NCBI GenBank assembly: GCA_002295705.1
Contig: DBHP01000113.1
Coordinates: 1-6,187, forward strand
DNA length: 6,187 nucleotides
Direction of reading: 5' to 3'
Origin: Candidatus Neomicrothrix sp. UBA825
GTDB lineage: Bacteria; Actinomycetota; Acidimicrobiia; Acidimicrobiales; UBA8592
Shown here: in pieces, positions 1 to 4,258 of the stretch
Layout: each line of letters begins with the position of its first letter
Position numbering within the stretch: position 1 is the stretch's first letter
Notes under the pieces: generated by a model
Databases searched by the model: none
Told to the model about the DNA's origin: nothing
What the model saw: only the letters and a program-made list of their open reading frames with translations
Program-made: the position numbers and the translations under genes

Positions 1-444
1 GGATGCGTAAGAATTTCAGAGCGCTTCATAGCCAACGATCCTCCACTACCAGAGGAACTTTCTGCAGCTCAATCGCTCATAGATCTCCACCTTGATGATG
101 TCCTAATGAGTATTCCGGGCATTCAGTCCGCAACGAACATATATGGTGTTGCAGGGACTGTCAGTGCCACTTCAATGATTGAGCAAGGCTTATATGAGTA
201 CAATTTTGAATCGGTGCACGGACACATTATGAAAAAACAAGATATTGAAGAGGTCTTCCGGCTCCTGGCAACCGACAACCGCGAAGGGAGACTGTCAAAT
301 CCGGGCATGGAAGAAGGACGCGTTGATGTGATAGTCGGAGGCCTTTGTATATTGGCTCAAATCATGCGCAAGCTTGACTTCGAGCATATTCAAGTCTCAG
401 AAACAGATATTCTTGACGGGTTGATACTAAGTCTAATGAAATAA
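1..444 (+). CDS. Ppx/GppA-family phosphatase (exopolyphosphatase-like), C-terminal part, 5' end outside window
   Basis: The frame is open from base 1 to the TAA at 442-444 and gives 147 residues. An internal ATG at 106 is not the true start, because the family pattern already reads upstream of it: GCVRISERF at 1-9 followed by DPP at 13-15. Further motifs are GTVSATSM at 52-59, VHGH at 72-75, and PGM...GRVDVIVGG at 101-114, the last matching the 'PGR.DVI.aG..il' block of Ppx/GppA proteins. The family hydrolyses polyphosphate or the pppGpp 5'-phosphate in the cytoplasm. This piece covers roughly the second half of the actin-like ATPase-fold domain; the N-terminal phosphate-binding region and its catalytic Glu are outside the window, so Ppx and GppA cannot be told apart. 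No long extra C-terminal (HD-type) domain is present, as in short actinobacterial Ppx proteins. Confidence 0.9.
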   Translation, partial: GCVRISERFIANDPPLPEELSAAQSLIDLHLDDVLMSIPGIQSATNIYGVAGTVSATSMIEQGLYEYNFESVHGHIMKKQDIEEVFRLLATDNREGRLSNPGMEEGRVDVIVGGLCILAQIMRKLDFEHIQVSETDILDGLILSLMK

Positions 445-475
445 ACCTCCGACCGAGTCGTCCACTCCGGAGTTT
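443..475 (+). terminator. Imperfect hairpin at the end of the ppx-like gene (possible weak terminator or leader structure)
   Basis: Seen in sequence: AAA-C-CTCCG (443-451) can pair with CGGAGTTT (468-475) as 8 base pairs with one bulged C and a 16-nt loop. The 3' part is also a perfect 10-bp palindrome, ACTCCGGAGT at 464-473. Only three T residues follow, so it is not a classical Rho-independent terminator. The 5' arm begins inside the stop codon of the upstream gene. The 3' arm contains GGAG (469-472), which could serve as a ribosome-binding site for the small ORF at 483. Function is inferred only. Confidence 0.25.
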
Positions 476-482
476 GCAGACT

Positions 483-512
483 ATGGTTTCTGATACTCAA
501 TCAAAAGAATGA
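483..512 (+). CDS. Putative 9-codon leader ORF upstream of the acetyltransferase gene
   Basis: ATG at 483 opens a frame encoding MVSDTQSKE and stops at TGA 510-512. GGAG at 469-472 lies 10 nt upstream of the ATG, which is within the usable range for a Shine-Dalgarno. The stop overlaps the ATG of a second mini-ORF at 509-523 (MKEE) in an ATGA tetranucleotide, and the stop of that one overlaps the acetyltransferase ATG at 520 in another ATGA. Such overlaps are typical of translational coupling. Tiny ORFs arise easily by chance, so this is a weak call supported mainly by the chained arrangement. Confidence 0.2.
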   Translation: MVSDTQSKE

Positions 513-519
513 AAGAAGA

Positions 520-1149
520 ATGAAAGTTACGCGCTTCCGACCTGCTGCTGCATCCCAAAGCAATTTGCTAAAAGGGCGACGTATCATATTGCGGCCTTTG
601 GTAACGGAAGACTTTGCGCAATGGTCCGAGGTGAGAAGTGCAAATACAGAATGGTTAACTAAATGGGAGCCGAGTAAACCCGATGGTGCTCCAGATATTA
701 TAAGCGACAAAGTAGCGTTCACCTCGAGATGCAATGCAAGGGATAGGGAAAGGCATCTAGGCTCCGGATACGGATTTGGAATTTTCGTAGATGAGAAATT
801 TAGTGGCGAGATCAACATATCGTCAATTCAGCGCGGGCCTTTTCAAAACTGCTATGTCGGATATTGGATTGATCACAGAAAAGCAGGTCAAGGATATACC
901 CCAGAGGCTCTTGTAGTTCTACTGAAGTTCGCTTTTGAAATTCTGAAACTACACAGAGTCCAAGTTGCAATAATTCCGAGGAACGCAGCGAGCAGAAGAG
1001 TCGCTGAAAAGTTGAGCTTACGTAATGAAGGAGTTGCTGAAAAGTACCTTGAAATCAATGGCAAGTGGGAAGATCACATTCGCTTTGCAATTACATCTGA
1101 AGAATGGAAAGAACGTGGCGACTCTTTGCAATCCGACTGGGTTCGTTAG
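520..1149 (+). CDS. GNAT-family N-acetyltransferase, RimJ/RimL (ribosomal-protein-alanine acetyltransferase) type
   Basis: This 209-residue protein has the layout of RimJ/RimL enzymes, which move an acetyl group from acetyl-CoA to the N-terminal residue of ribosomal protein S5 or L12, or to other amines. Visible motifs are the N-terminal block RRIILRPLVTEDFAQW at 20-35, followed by N42...WLTKWE at 45-50, as in actinobacterial members. A central strand GEINISSI lies at 97-104, then VGYWID at 113-118 and the acetyl-CoA pyrophosphate loop R120-KAGQGY at 120-126. The IPRNAASRRVAEKLSLRNEG segment at 152-171 is the usual GNAT C-terminal part, and a W183-x2-H186 pair closes the domain. Length is typical for the family. 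The ATG at 520 has only a weak A/G-rich stretch (AAAGAAG) in front of it; an upstream ORF chain may feed ribosomes to it. The 3' end overlaps the convergent crotonase gene by 4 nt. The actual substrate cannot be read from sequence. Confidence 0.88.
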   Translation: MKVTRFRPAAASQSNLLKGRRIILRPLVTEDFAQWSEVRSANTEWLTKWEPSKPDGAPDIISDKVAFTSRCNARDRERHLGSGYGFGIFVDEKFSGEINISSIQRGPFQNCYVGYWIDHRKAGQGYTPEALVVLLKFAFEILKLHRVQVAIIPRNAASRRVAEKLSLRNEGVAEKYLEINGKWEDHIRFAITSEEWKERGDSLQSDWVR

Positions 1150-1904
1150 CTATCTGAACTAATTTTCTTTTGCAATGCAGTAACTAAGCTACGAAAGGCA
1201 TCAGACTCCATGGATTTAACTTGCGGACCGACTTCATGTTGAACTGCATCAACTGAAGTGTCAATTGTTGGTAAGGATTTAAACGCTTCTTTCGTGGACC
1301 TTGTTAAATCCTTTGAATATGAAGAAGCCTTTTCTCCAATATTTTTTGCTTCTGTTACCAGCATTTCATCTGAGAACACTTCCCAAACAAGCCCCCGATT
1401 ACGGGCATCTTCACTGGACAAAACTTGACCAAACAAAACCATGGCTCGCATGGTTTGTTCATTTGTTCTTGACAGGAGTCGCCATGTATGGCCTCCTCCT
1501 GGATGAATCCCTATTTCAAGAAACCTACTATCAAATCGAGCAGATTCACCGGCGAGTATCATGTCACAGGCTAAGGCCATGTTCATCCCAGCTCCAACTG
1601 CAGCGCCGTTCACAGCAGCAATAGTGGGTAAAGTTGAGTCCGCAATCCGGAGAAACCCCCGGTATATATCTTGGATATTGTCACGTTCACGAGCAGCTAG
1701 AAGATCTCCTAGATCAGCACCAGCGCAGAATGCTTTACCTGCTCCGGTGACCACTAAGCTGCCAACTTCTTCAGAGGCCTCTAATTCATCTAGGACCTCA
1801 CAAATTTCATCGTTCATTTGCAGATTAATTGCATTTCTCTTATCAGGATCATTCAGTGTAAGGGTGGCGACTCCATTTGAAATATCTGTAGTTATATATC
1901 GCAT
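1146..1904 (-). CDS. Enoyl-CoA hydratase/isomerase (crotonase) superfamily protein, atypical active site
   Basis: The 252-residue protein has the crotonase fold: NDPDKRNAIN at 18-27, VVTGAGKAFCAGADL at 51-65 (oxyanion-hole region), AAVNGAAVGAGMNMALACD at 96-114, FLEIGIHPGGGHTWRL at 128-143 and EDARNRGLVWEVF at 165-177. Family members act on acyl-CoA thioesters as hydratases, isomerases or hydrolases. Aligning by eye to rat enoyl-CoA hydratase, the two catalytic glutamates (E144, E164) fall at N108 and F128. Simple 2-enoyl-CoA hydration is therefore uncertain; the CoA-binding and oxyanion elements are kept. The start at 1904 is chosen over an in-frame ATG at 1931 because it has an excellent GGAGG at 1914-1910, 5 nt away, and the protein then begins right before the first beta strand. 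It lies 60 nt downstream of the nuclease gene on the same strand and may be co-transcribed, although a TAGCAT at 1938-1933 could be its own -10. Its stop overlaps the convergent acetyltransferase. Confidence 0.9.
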   Translation of the reverse strand: MRYITTDISNGVATLTLNDPDKRNAINLQMNDEICEVLDELEASEEVGSLVVTGAGKAFCAGADLGDLLAARERDNIQDIYRGFLRIADSTLPTIAAVNGAAVGAGMNMALACDMILAGESARFDSRFLEIGIHPGGGHTWRLLSRTNEQTMRAMVLFGQVLSSEDARNRGLVWEVFSDEMLVTEAKNIGEKASSYSKDLTRSTKEAFKSLPTIDTSVDAVQHEVGPQVKSMESDAFRSLVTALQKKISSDS

Positions 1905-1909
1905 CAATT

Positions 1910-1914
1910 CCTCC
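1910..1914 (-). promoter_or_regulatory. Shine-Dalgarno GGAGG fixing the start of the crotonase-fold gene
   Basis: Read on the minus strand, GGAGG is followed by AATTG and then ATG at 1904. It is the strongest ribosome-binding site in the window. It lies inside the reading frame that would start at the upstream ATG 1931, so it argues for the shorter protein. Confidence 0.75.
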
Positions 1915-1964
1915 AAAGTTTCTTCTTCCATAATGCTAGAGCCAAAAGAGTTCGACTTAAACGT

Positions 1965-2861
1965 TCAAGAATCCTCATGAGCACATGAACCACACCACTC
2001 CGATGAACAAGACTGAGGTTCTGACCCTTTGAAGAGAATGTTTACTATTTTTCCAATTCCATCTTCAACACGGAAAAGAGCAGATTCCAACACATTCTCG
2101 GTGACGTGTTCGCTGGAGAATTCAGAGCGGTCCAAATAATACGTAGCTACCATGCGCGGAGGTACACCGAGTCGAATTGATTCAAGAAGCGCATAGAAAC
2201 GCAAATCCTCGCGATGAGATGAATAGAAACCTCCAGTCTTGAAATCAACAATTACTTTTCCAGCAGTGGTCCCTAGTGGCTTACCCAAAGATAGGTCGAC
2301 TTTACCCGAGAGAATAATTGACCCTTTAGCGAATTCGGCTCGAATAGGGGCTTCAAGCATAGGCCGCCATTCTTTTTTTAACGGGGGCCATGACTCAAGA
2401 AAAGCGGCTACACGGTTATTCACGTCACTTCTCAGTTGTGAACGATCACCATCTTGAAGCCCATGTAACCATGATGCAAGAGCATCGTCACCGTTAGCGC
2501 AACGTGTTAAAGCTTCATCAACCAAAGAGAGCGGCTCAACTTCGCGCTCCCAAAAGACCGAGAGTTCAATCGCCTTGTGAGAAATGAGCCCACGAGCAGT
2601 AGGGACTGACCACTCAAACTGTGATTCACGATCCGCAACGAATTGGCGCTCGCACCGCATGATCTGATTTAGGTGAAACTTTGACACAAATAATGTTTCG
2701 TCCTCAGGAATAAATTCCTGTAACCTTGAAAGCCGAATTGATAATTCTTCCTTCAGTTCGCTCTGGAGTTGCTCGCTAAATAAGGGCCTATCAGCTAACT
2801 TTGCCCCCAAATGCTCTAAAACGTTCCTCTGCGACGGGTTGAGAGCTTCGTTATCATCCAC
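1965..2861 (-). CDS. RecB-like PD-(D/E)XK nuclease family protein, possible Fe-S cluster type
   Basis: The 298-residue protein begins with LNPSQRNVLEHLGA at 7-20, recalling stand-alone actinobacterial RecB-family exonucleases. The domain then runs in the usual RecB order: VSKFHLNQIMRCERQF at 59-74 (the 'S.l..y..CP..f' helix), H95 in ARGLISHKAIE (89-99), D189 in SGKVDLS, the D206-x-K208 pair in GKVIVDFKTGG (201-211), and LRFYALL at 220-226 as the Q/Y helix. C70 plus C285, C290 and C293 near the C-terminus could ligate a 4Fe-4S cluster as in AddB or Cas4 nucleases, though the C-x4-C-x2-C spacing differs. No helicase domain is present, so it is a free-standing nuclease, likely in DNA processing or repair. 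The start is GTG at 2861: an in-frame TAG lies four codons upstream, and the conserved N-terminus needs this start. There is no Shine-Dalgarno; the mRNA is probably leaderless. Confidence 0.85.
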   Translation of the reverse strand: MDDNEALNPSQRNVLEHLGAKLADRPLFSEQLQSELKEELSIRLSRLQEFIPEDETLFVSKFHLNQIMRCERQFVADRESQFEWSVPTARGLISHKAIELSVFWEREVEPLSLVDEALTRCANGDDALASWLHGLQDGDRSQLRSDVNNRVAAFLESWPPLKKEWRPMLEAPIRAEFAKGSIILSGKVDLSLGKPLGTTAGKVIVDFKTGGFYSSHREDLRFYALLESIRLGVPPRMVATYYLDRSEFSSEHVTENVLESALFRVEDGIGKIVNILFKGSEPQSCSSEWCGSCAHEDS

Positions 2862-2867
2862 ATAATT

Positions 2868-2873
2868 AATCTA
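2868..2873 (-). promoter_or_regulatory. Putative -10 element (TAGATT) for a leaderless nuclease mRNA
   Basis: On the minus strand TAGATT fits the actinobacterial TANNNT -10 pattern and ends exactly 6 nt before the GTG start, placing transcription start at or next to the first base of the start codon. A weak -35-like TCACTT lies 17 nt further upstream. The absence of any Shine-Dalgarno before the GTG fits leaderless translation. Inference from spacing only. Confidence 0.35.
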
Positions 2874-2931
2874 GTCCGATAGAAAACCTCAAGTGATGAT
2901 TTAGGATCTCGAAAATGTCATACCAGCGTTG

Positions 2932-2937
2932 CATACT
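2932..2937 (+). promoter_or_regulatory. Putative -10 element (CATACT) for the small protein gene, leaderless
   Basis: CATACT (4 of 6 to TATAAT) ends 6 nt before the ATG at 2944. TCGAAA at 2909-2914 (4 of 6 to TTGACA) lies at the standard 17-nt spacing. No Shine-Dalgarno precedes the ATG, so a leaderless transcript is plausible and mirrors the divergent nuclease gene. Confidence 0.35.
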
Positions 2938-2943
2938 AAACAT

Positions 2944-3291
2944 ATGGCGGAATCAGTATCAATCCAATTCTCAATAACTGTTAGGACTCTTGGTCGGATA
3001 GCGAAACAATTGGGGTATGTCACTCCACAATTCCGCTGCCCACCACCATCTGCGCAATATCAGCGTTCTGTTCGCCGAAATCACAATGACCTTAGTATCT
3101 CAATTGTCATAAGAGGTCGCCCATGGTTAGCTGTTCTAGCTGACATCGTAGAGGGTTTCGTCATAGCCAATGCAGAGTCGGGTCAAGGCTCAGAGATCAG
3201 GAACATATTGTGGGACACCATAGGTTGTAACGATTTACAGAAAACTGATTTTGACTTTCAAGATACGCCAGCTATTTCGTCTGCTGCTTAG
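2944..3291 (+). CDS. Small conserved-looking protein of unknown function (RGRPW / VLAD..EG motif)
   Basis: The 115-residue product from ATG 2944 has no signal peptide or membrane segment. A TTG at 2929 would add five residues. Visible pieces: a helical N-terminal part RTLGRIAKQLGY at 14-25, a proline-rich turn PQFRCPPP at 27-34, then an R/N-rich stretch (41-48, QRSVRRNHN), a strand SISIVIRGRPW at 51-61 and AVLADIVEGFVIAN at 63-76, and a hydrophilic tail. From memory, the pattern 'GF.SPPR ... RR ... RGRPW..V.ADMIEG...AN' occurs in small uncharacterised actinobacterial proteins; I could not check this by search. The strand-helix core with a conserved arginine/tryptophan turn and the basic region hint at a nucleic-acid or partner-binding role, but that is speculation. 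It is transcribed divergently from the nuclease over an 82-nt gap, and its stop abuts that of the convergent SDR gene with zero spacing. Confidence 0.65.
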   Translation: MAESVSIQFSITVRTLGRIAKQLGYVTPQFRCPPPSAQYQRSVRRNHNDLSISIVIRGRPWLAVLADIVEGFVIANAESGQGSEIRNILWDTIGCNDLQKTDFDFQDTPAISSAA

Positions 3292-4017
3292 CTAGAGAAC
3301 GAAACCTCCATCAACAGCGATTTCTGCTCCTGTTAGATAGCTAGCTGCGTCACTCAGAAGAAACATTACTGCTTCTGCTACTTCTTCGGGCTCTCCGATT
3401 CTTCCCATGGGGGTCTTGTTCGTGAGTAGCTCCACATCGCTTGGTCCTAAACCCAAAGCCATATCTGTCGAGATAGCTCCAGGGTGCACGCTATTACATC
3501 GAACATTGAATTTAGCGAGTTGAAGAGCGATAGCTTTCGTCATTCCAGTTACTGCGAATTTGCTAGCCACATAACCAATATTTCTTTGGCCACGTAAACC
3601 GGCAACGGACGAAATATTAACTATGCTTCCAGACTCTTGATCTCTCATGATAGGTGCTATGCACTCAATACCCAGATAAGTACCTAGTTGATTGACCTTT
3701 GCCATCGCTTCAAAAGCTTCCTGTGCATCATCAAATAATGTCTTTTGAATAAAAATTCCAGCATTATTGACTAGACCGTCTATTCGTCCATGATCATCAA
3801 GTATTTTTGAGATAGTTTTCTCCCAGTCATTCTTTGAGGTCACATCCAGACGGGAGAAGGCCGAGTCTAGAGAATCAGCTGTAGCTTTAAGTTGATCCTC
3901 AATAATATCGCTGAGTATTACAGTCGCCCCTCTCTCTACAGCCATTTTGGCCTCAGTTGCACCCATACCTTTTGCTGCTCCGGTGATGAGAATTATCTTT
4001 CCGTCTAAATTACTCAT
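3292..4017 (-). CDS. SDR-family NAD(P)-dependent oxidoreductase (classical short-chain dehydrogenase)
   Basis: This 241-residue classical SDR oxidises or reduces a hydroxyl/carbonyl group with a nicotinamide cofactor. It shows TGAAKGMG at 12-19 (Rossmann glycine motif), D37 at the end of the second strand (favours NAD over NADP), LDVT at 57-60, NNAG at 84-87, catalytic N109, S137, Y149 and K153 (YVASK), PG at 179-180 and the C-terminal TGAEIAVDGG at 229-238. All catalytic residues are intact. The overall pattern resembles 3-alpha(20-beta)-hydroxysteroid dehydrogenase and glucose/cyclopentanol dehydrogenase-like SDRs, but substrate cannot be inferred. The start at 4017 is preferred over ATG 4038 because a perfect TATAAT at 4046-4041 would put the transcription start near 4034, downstream of that ATG, and because an AGGAAGGAAGG tract sits just before 4017. 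It appears to be a single-gene unit reading away from the tRNA and ending exactly against the convergent small gene. Confidence 0.93.
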   Translation of the reverse strand: MSNLDGKIILITGAAKGMGATEAKMAVERGATVILSDIIEDQLKATADSLDSAFSRLDVTSKNDWEKTISKILDDHGRIDGLVNNAGIFIQKTLFDDAQEAFEAMAKVNQLGTYLGIECIAPIMRDQESGSIVNISSVAGLRGQRNIGYVASKFAVTGMTKAIALQLAKFNVRCNSVHPGAISTDMALGLGPSDVELLTNKTPMGRIGEPEEVAEAVMFLLSDAASYLTGAEIAVDGGFVL

Positions 4018-4022
4018 TGCGC

Positions 4023-4033
4023 CCTTCCTTCCT
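4023..4033 (-). promoter_or_regulatory. Shine-Dalgarno region AGGAAGGAAGG of the SDR gene
   Basis: On the minus strand the purine tract AGGAAGGAAGG ends 5 nt before ATG 4017 and offers two overlapping Shine-Dalgarno registers. It supports the start at 4017 rather than the in-frame ATG at 4038. Confidence 0.65.
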
Positions 4034-4040
4034 TTCATAG

Positions 4041-4046
4041 ATTATA
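4041..4046 (-). promoter_or_regulatory. Promoter -10 box (TATAAT) of the SDR gene
   Basis: A perfect TATAAT is seen on the minus strand, giving a predicted transcription start around 4034 and a 5' leader of about 17 nt that contains the ribosome-binding site. No good -35 match is present at 16-18 nt, so the promoter may depend on an activator or on a degenerate -35. Confidence 0.5.
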
Positions 4047-4127
4047 TGACCATGTTGCATAAATCTTTCTCATTGAAATTGGCTCGCATGTGCTTCAGGT
4101 GAAATATTACTTCTATAGTGATTTAAG

Positions 4128-4214
4128 GCCCGAGTGGCGGAATAGGCAGACGCAGGGGGCTTAAACCCCCCGGCTCCGAACAGGGGCATGTGGGTTCGAG
4201 TCCCACCTCGGGCA
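4128..4214 (+). tRNA. tRNA-Leu, anticodon UAA (TAA at 4162-4164)
   Basis: The acceptor stem GCCCGAG (4128-4134) pairs perfectly with CTCGGGC (4207-4213); the discriminator is A4214. The anticodon stem GGGGG (4155-4159) pairs with CCCCC (4167-4171) around the 7-nt loop CTTAAAC, giving anticodon TAA for UUA/UUG leucine codons. The T stem GTGGG/CCACC-type pairing (4190-4194 with 4202-4206) encloses TTCGAGT. The roughly 18-nt extra arm (4172-4189) is the long variable arm of class II tRNAs, confirming leucine. CCA is not encoded; ACA then T follows the acceptor. TATAGT at 4114-4119 is a possible -10, but it would leave a 5' leader of only a couple of nucleotides. No terminator separates it from the amidohydrolase gene 45 nt downstream. 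Confidence 0.96.
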
Positions 4215-4247
4215 CATAAGTAGATAACTGACTAAGATAGAAGCAGT

Positions 4248-4255
4248 AAGGGGAG
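4248..4255 (+). promoter_or_regulatory. Ribosome-binding site AAGGGGAG of the amidohydrolase gene
   Basis: AAGGGGAG lies 3 nt (CAA) before ATG 4259, with its GGGGAG core matching the anti-Shine-Dalgarno region. The short spacing is slightly tight but no other start candidate with the conserved N-terminal strand exists. Confidence 0.6.
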
Positions 4256-4258
4256 CAA

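Noticed and set aside
501..818. Minus-strand open frame of 105 codons
   Set aside because: Antisense to the N-terminal half of the acetyltransferase, whose domain pattern is clear.
1146..1175. TTAG...CTAA inverted repeat followed by a T-rich run as a terminator of the acetyltransferase gene
   Set aside because: The stem is only 4 bp of mostly A-T pairs with a 9-nt loop, too weak to support a call.
1899..1931. Upstream ATG at 1931 as the start of the crotonase-fold gene
   Set aside because: The ATG at 1904 has a perfect GGAGG at 5 nt, and the extra nine residues are a Glu-rich stretch formed by the ribosome-binding region itself.
1301..1980. Plus-strand open frames of 107 and 139 codons
   Set aside because: They lie antisense to the crotonase-fold gene, have low-complexity Ser/Pro/Arg-rich or unrecognisable translations, and lack ribosome-binding sites.
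4128..4214. tRNA-Leu as an integration (att) site of a mobile element
   Set aside because: No integrase, no direct repeat of the tRNA 3' end and no foreign-looking gene follow within the window.
4128..4214. bldA-like regulatory role for the UUA-decoding tRNA
   Set aside because: TTA codons are common in the genes here (for example several in the first part of the amidohydrolase), so TTA is not a rare regulatory codon as in Streptomyces.
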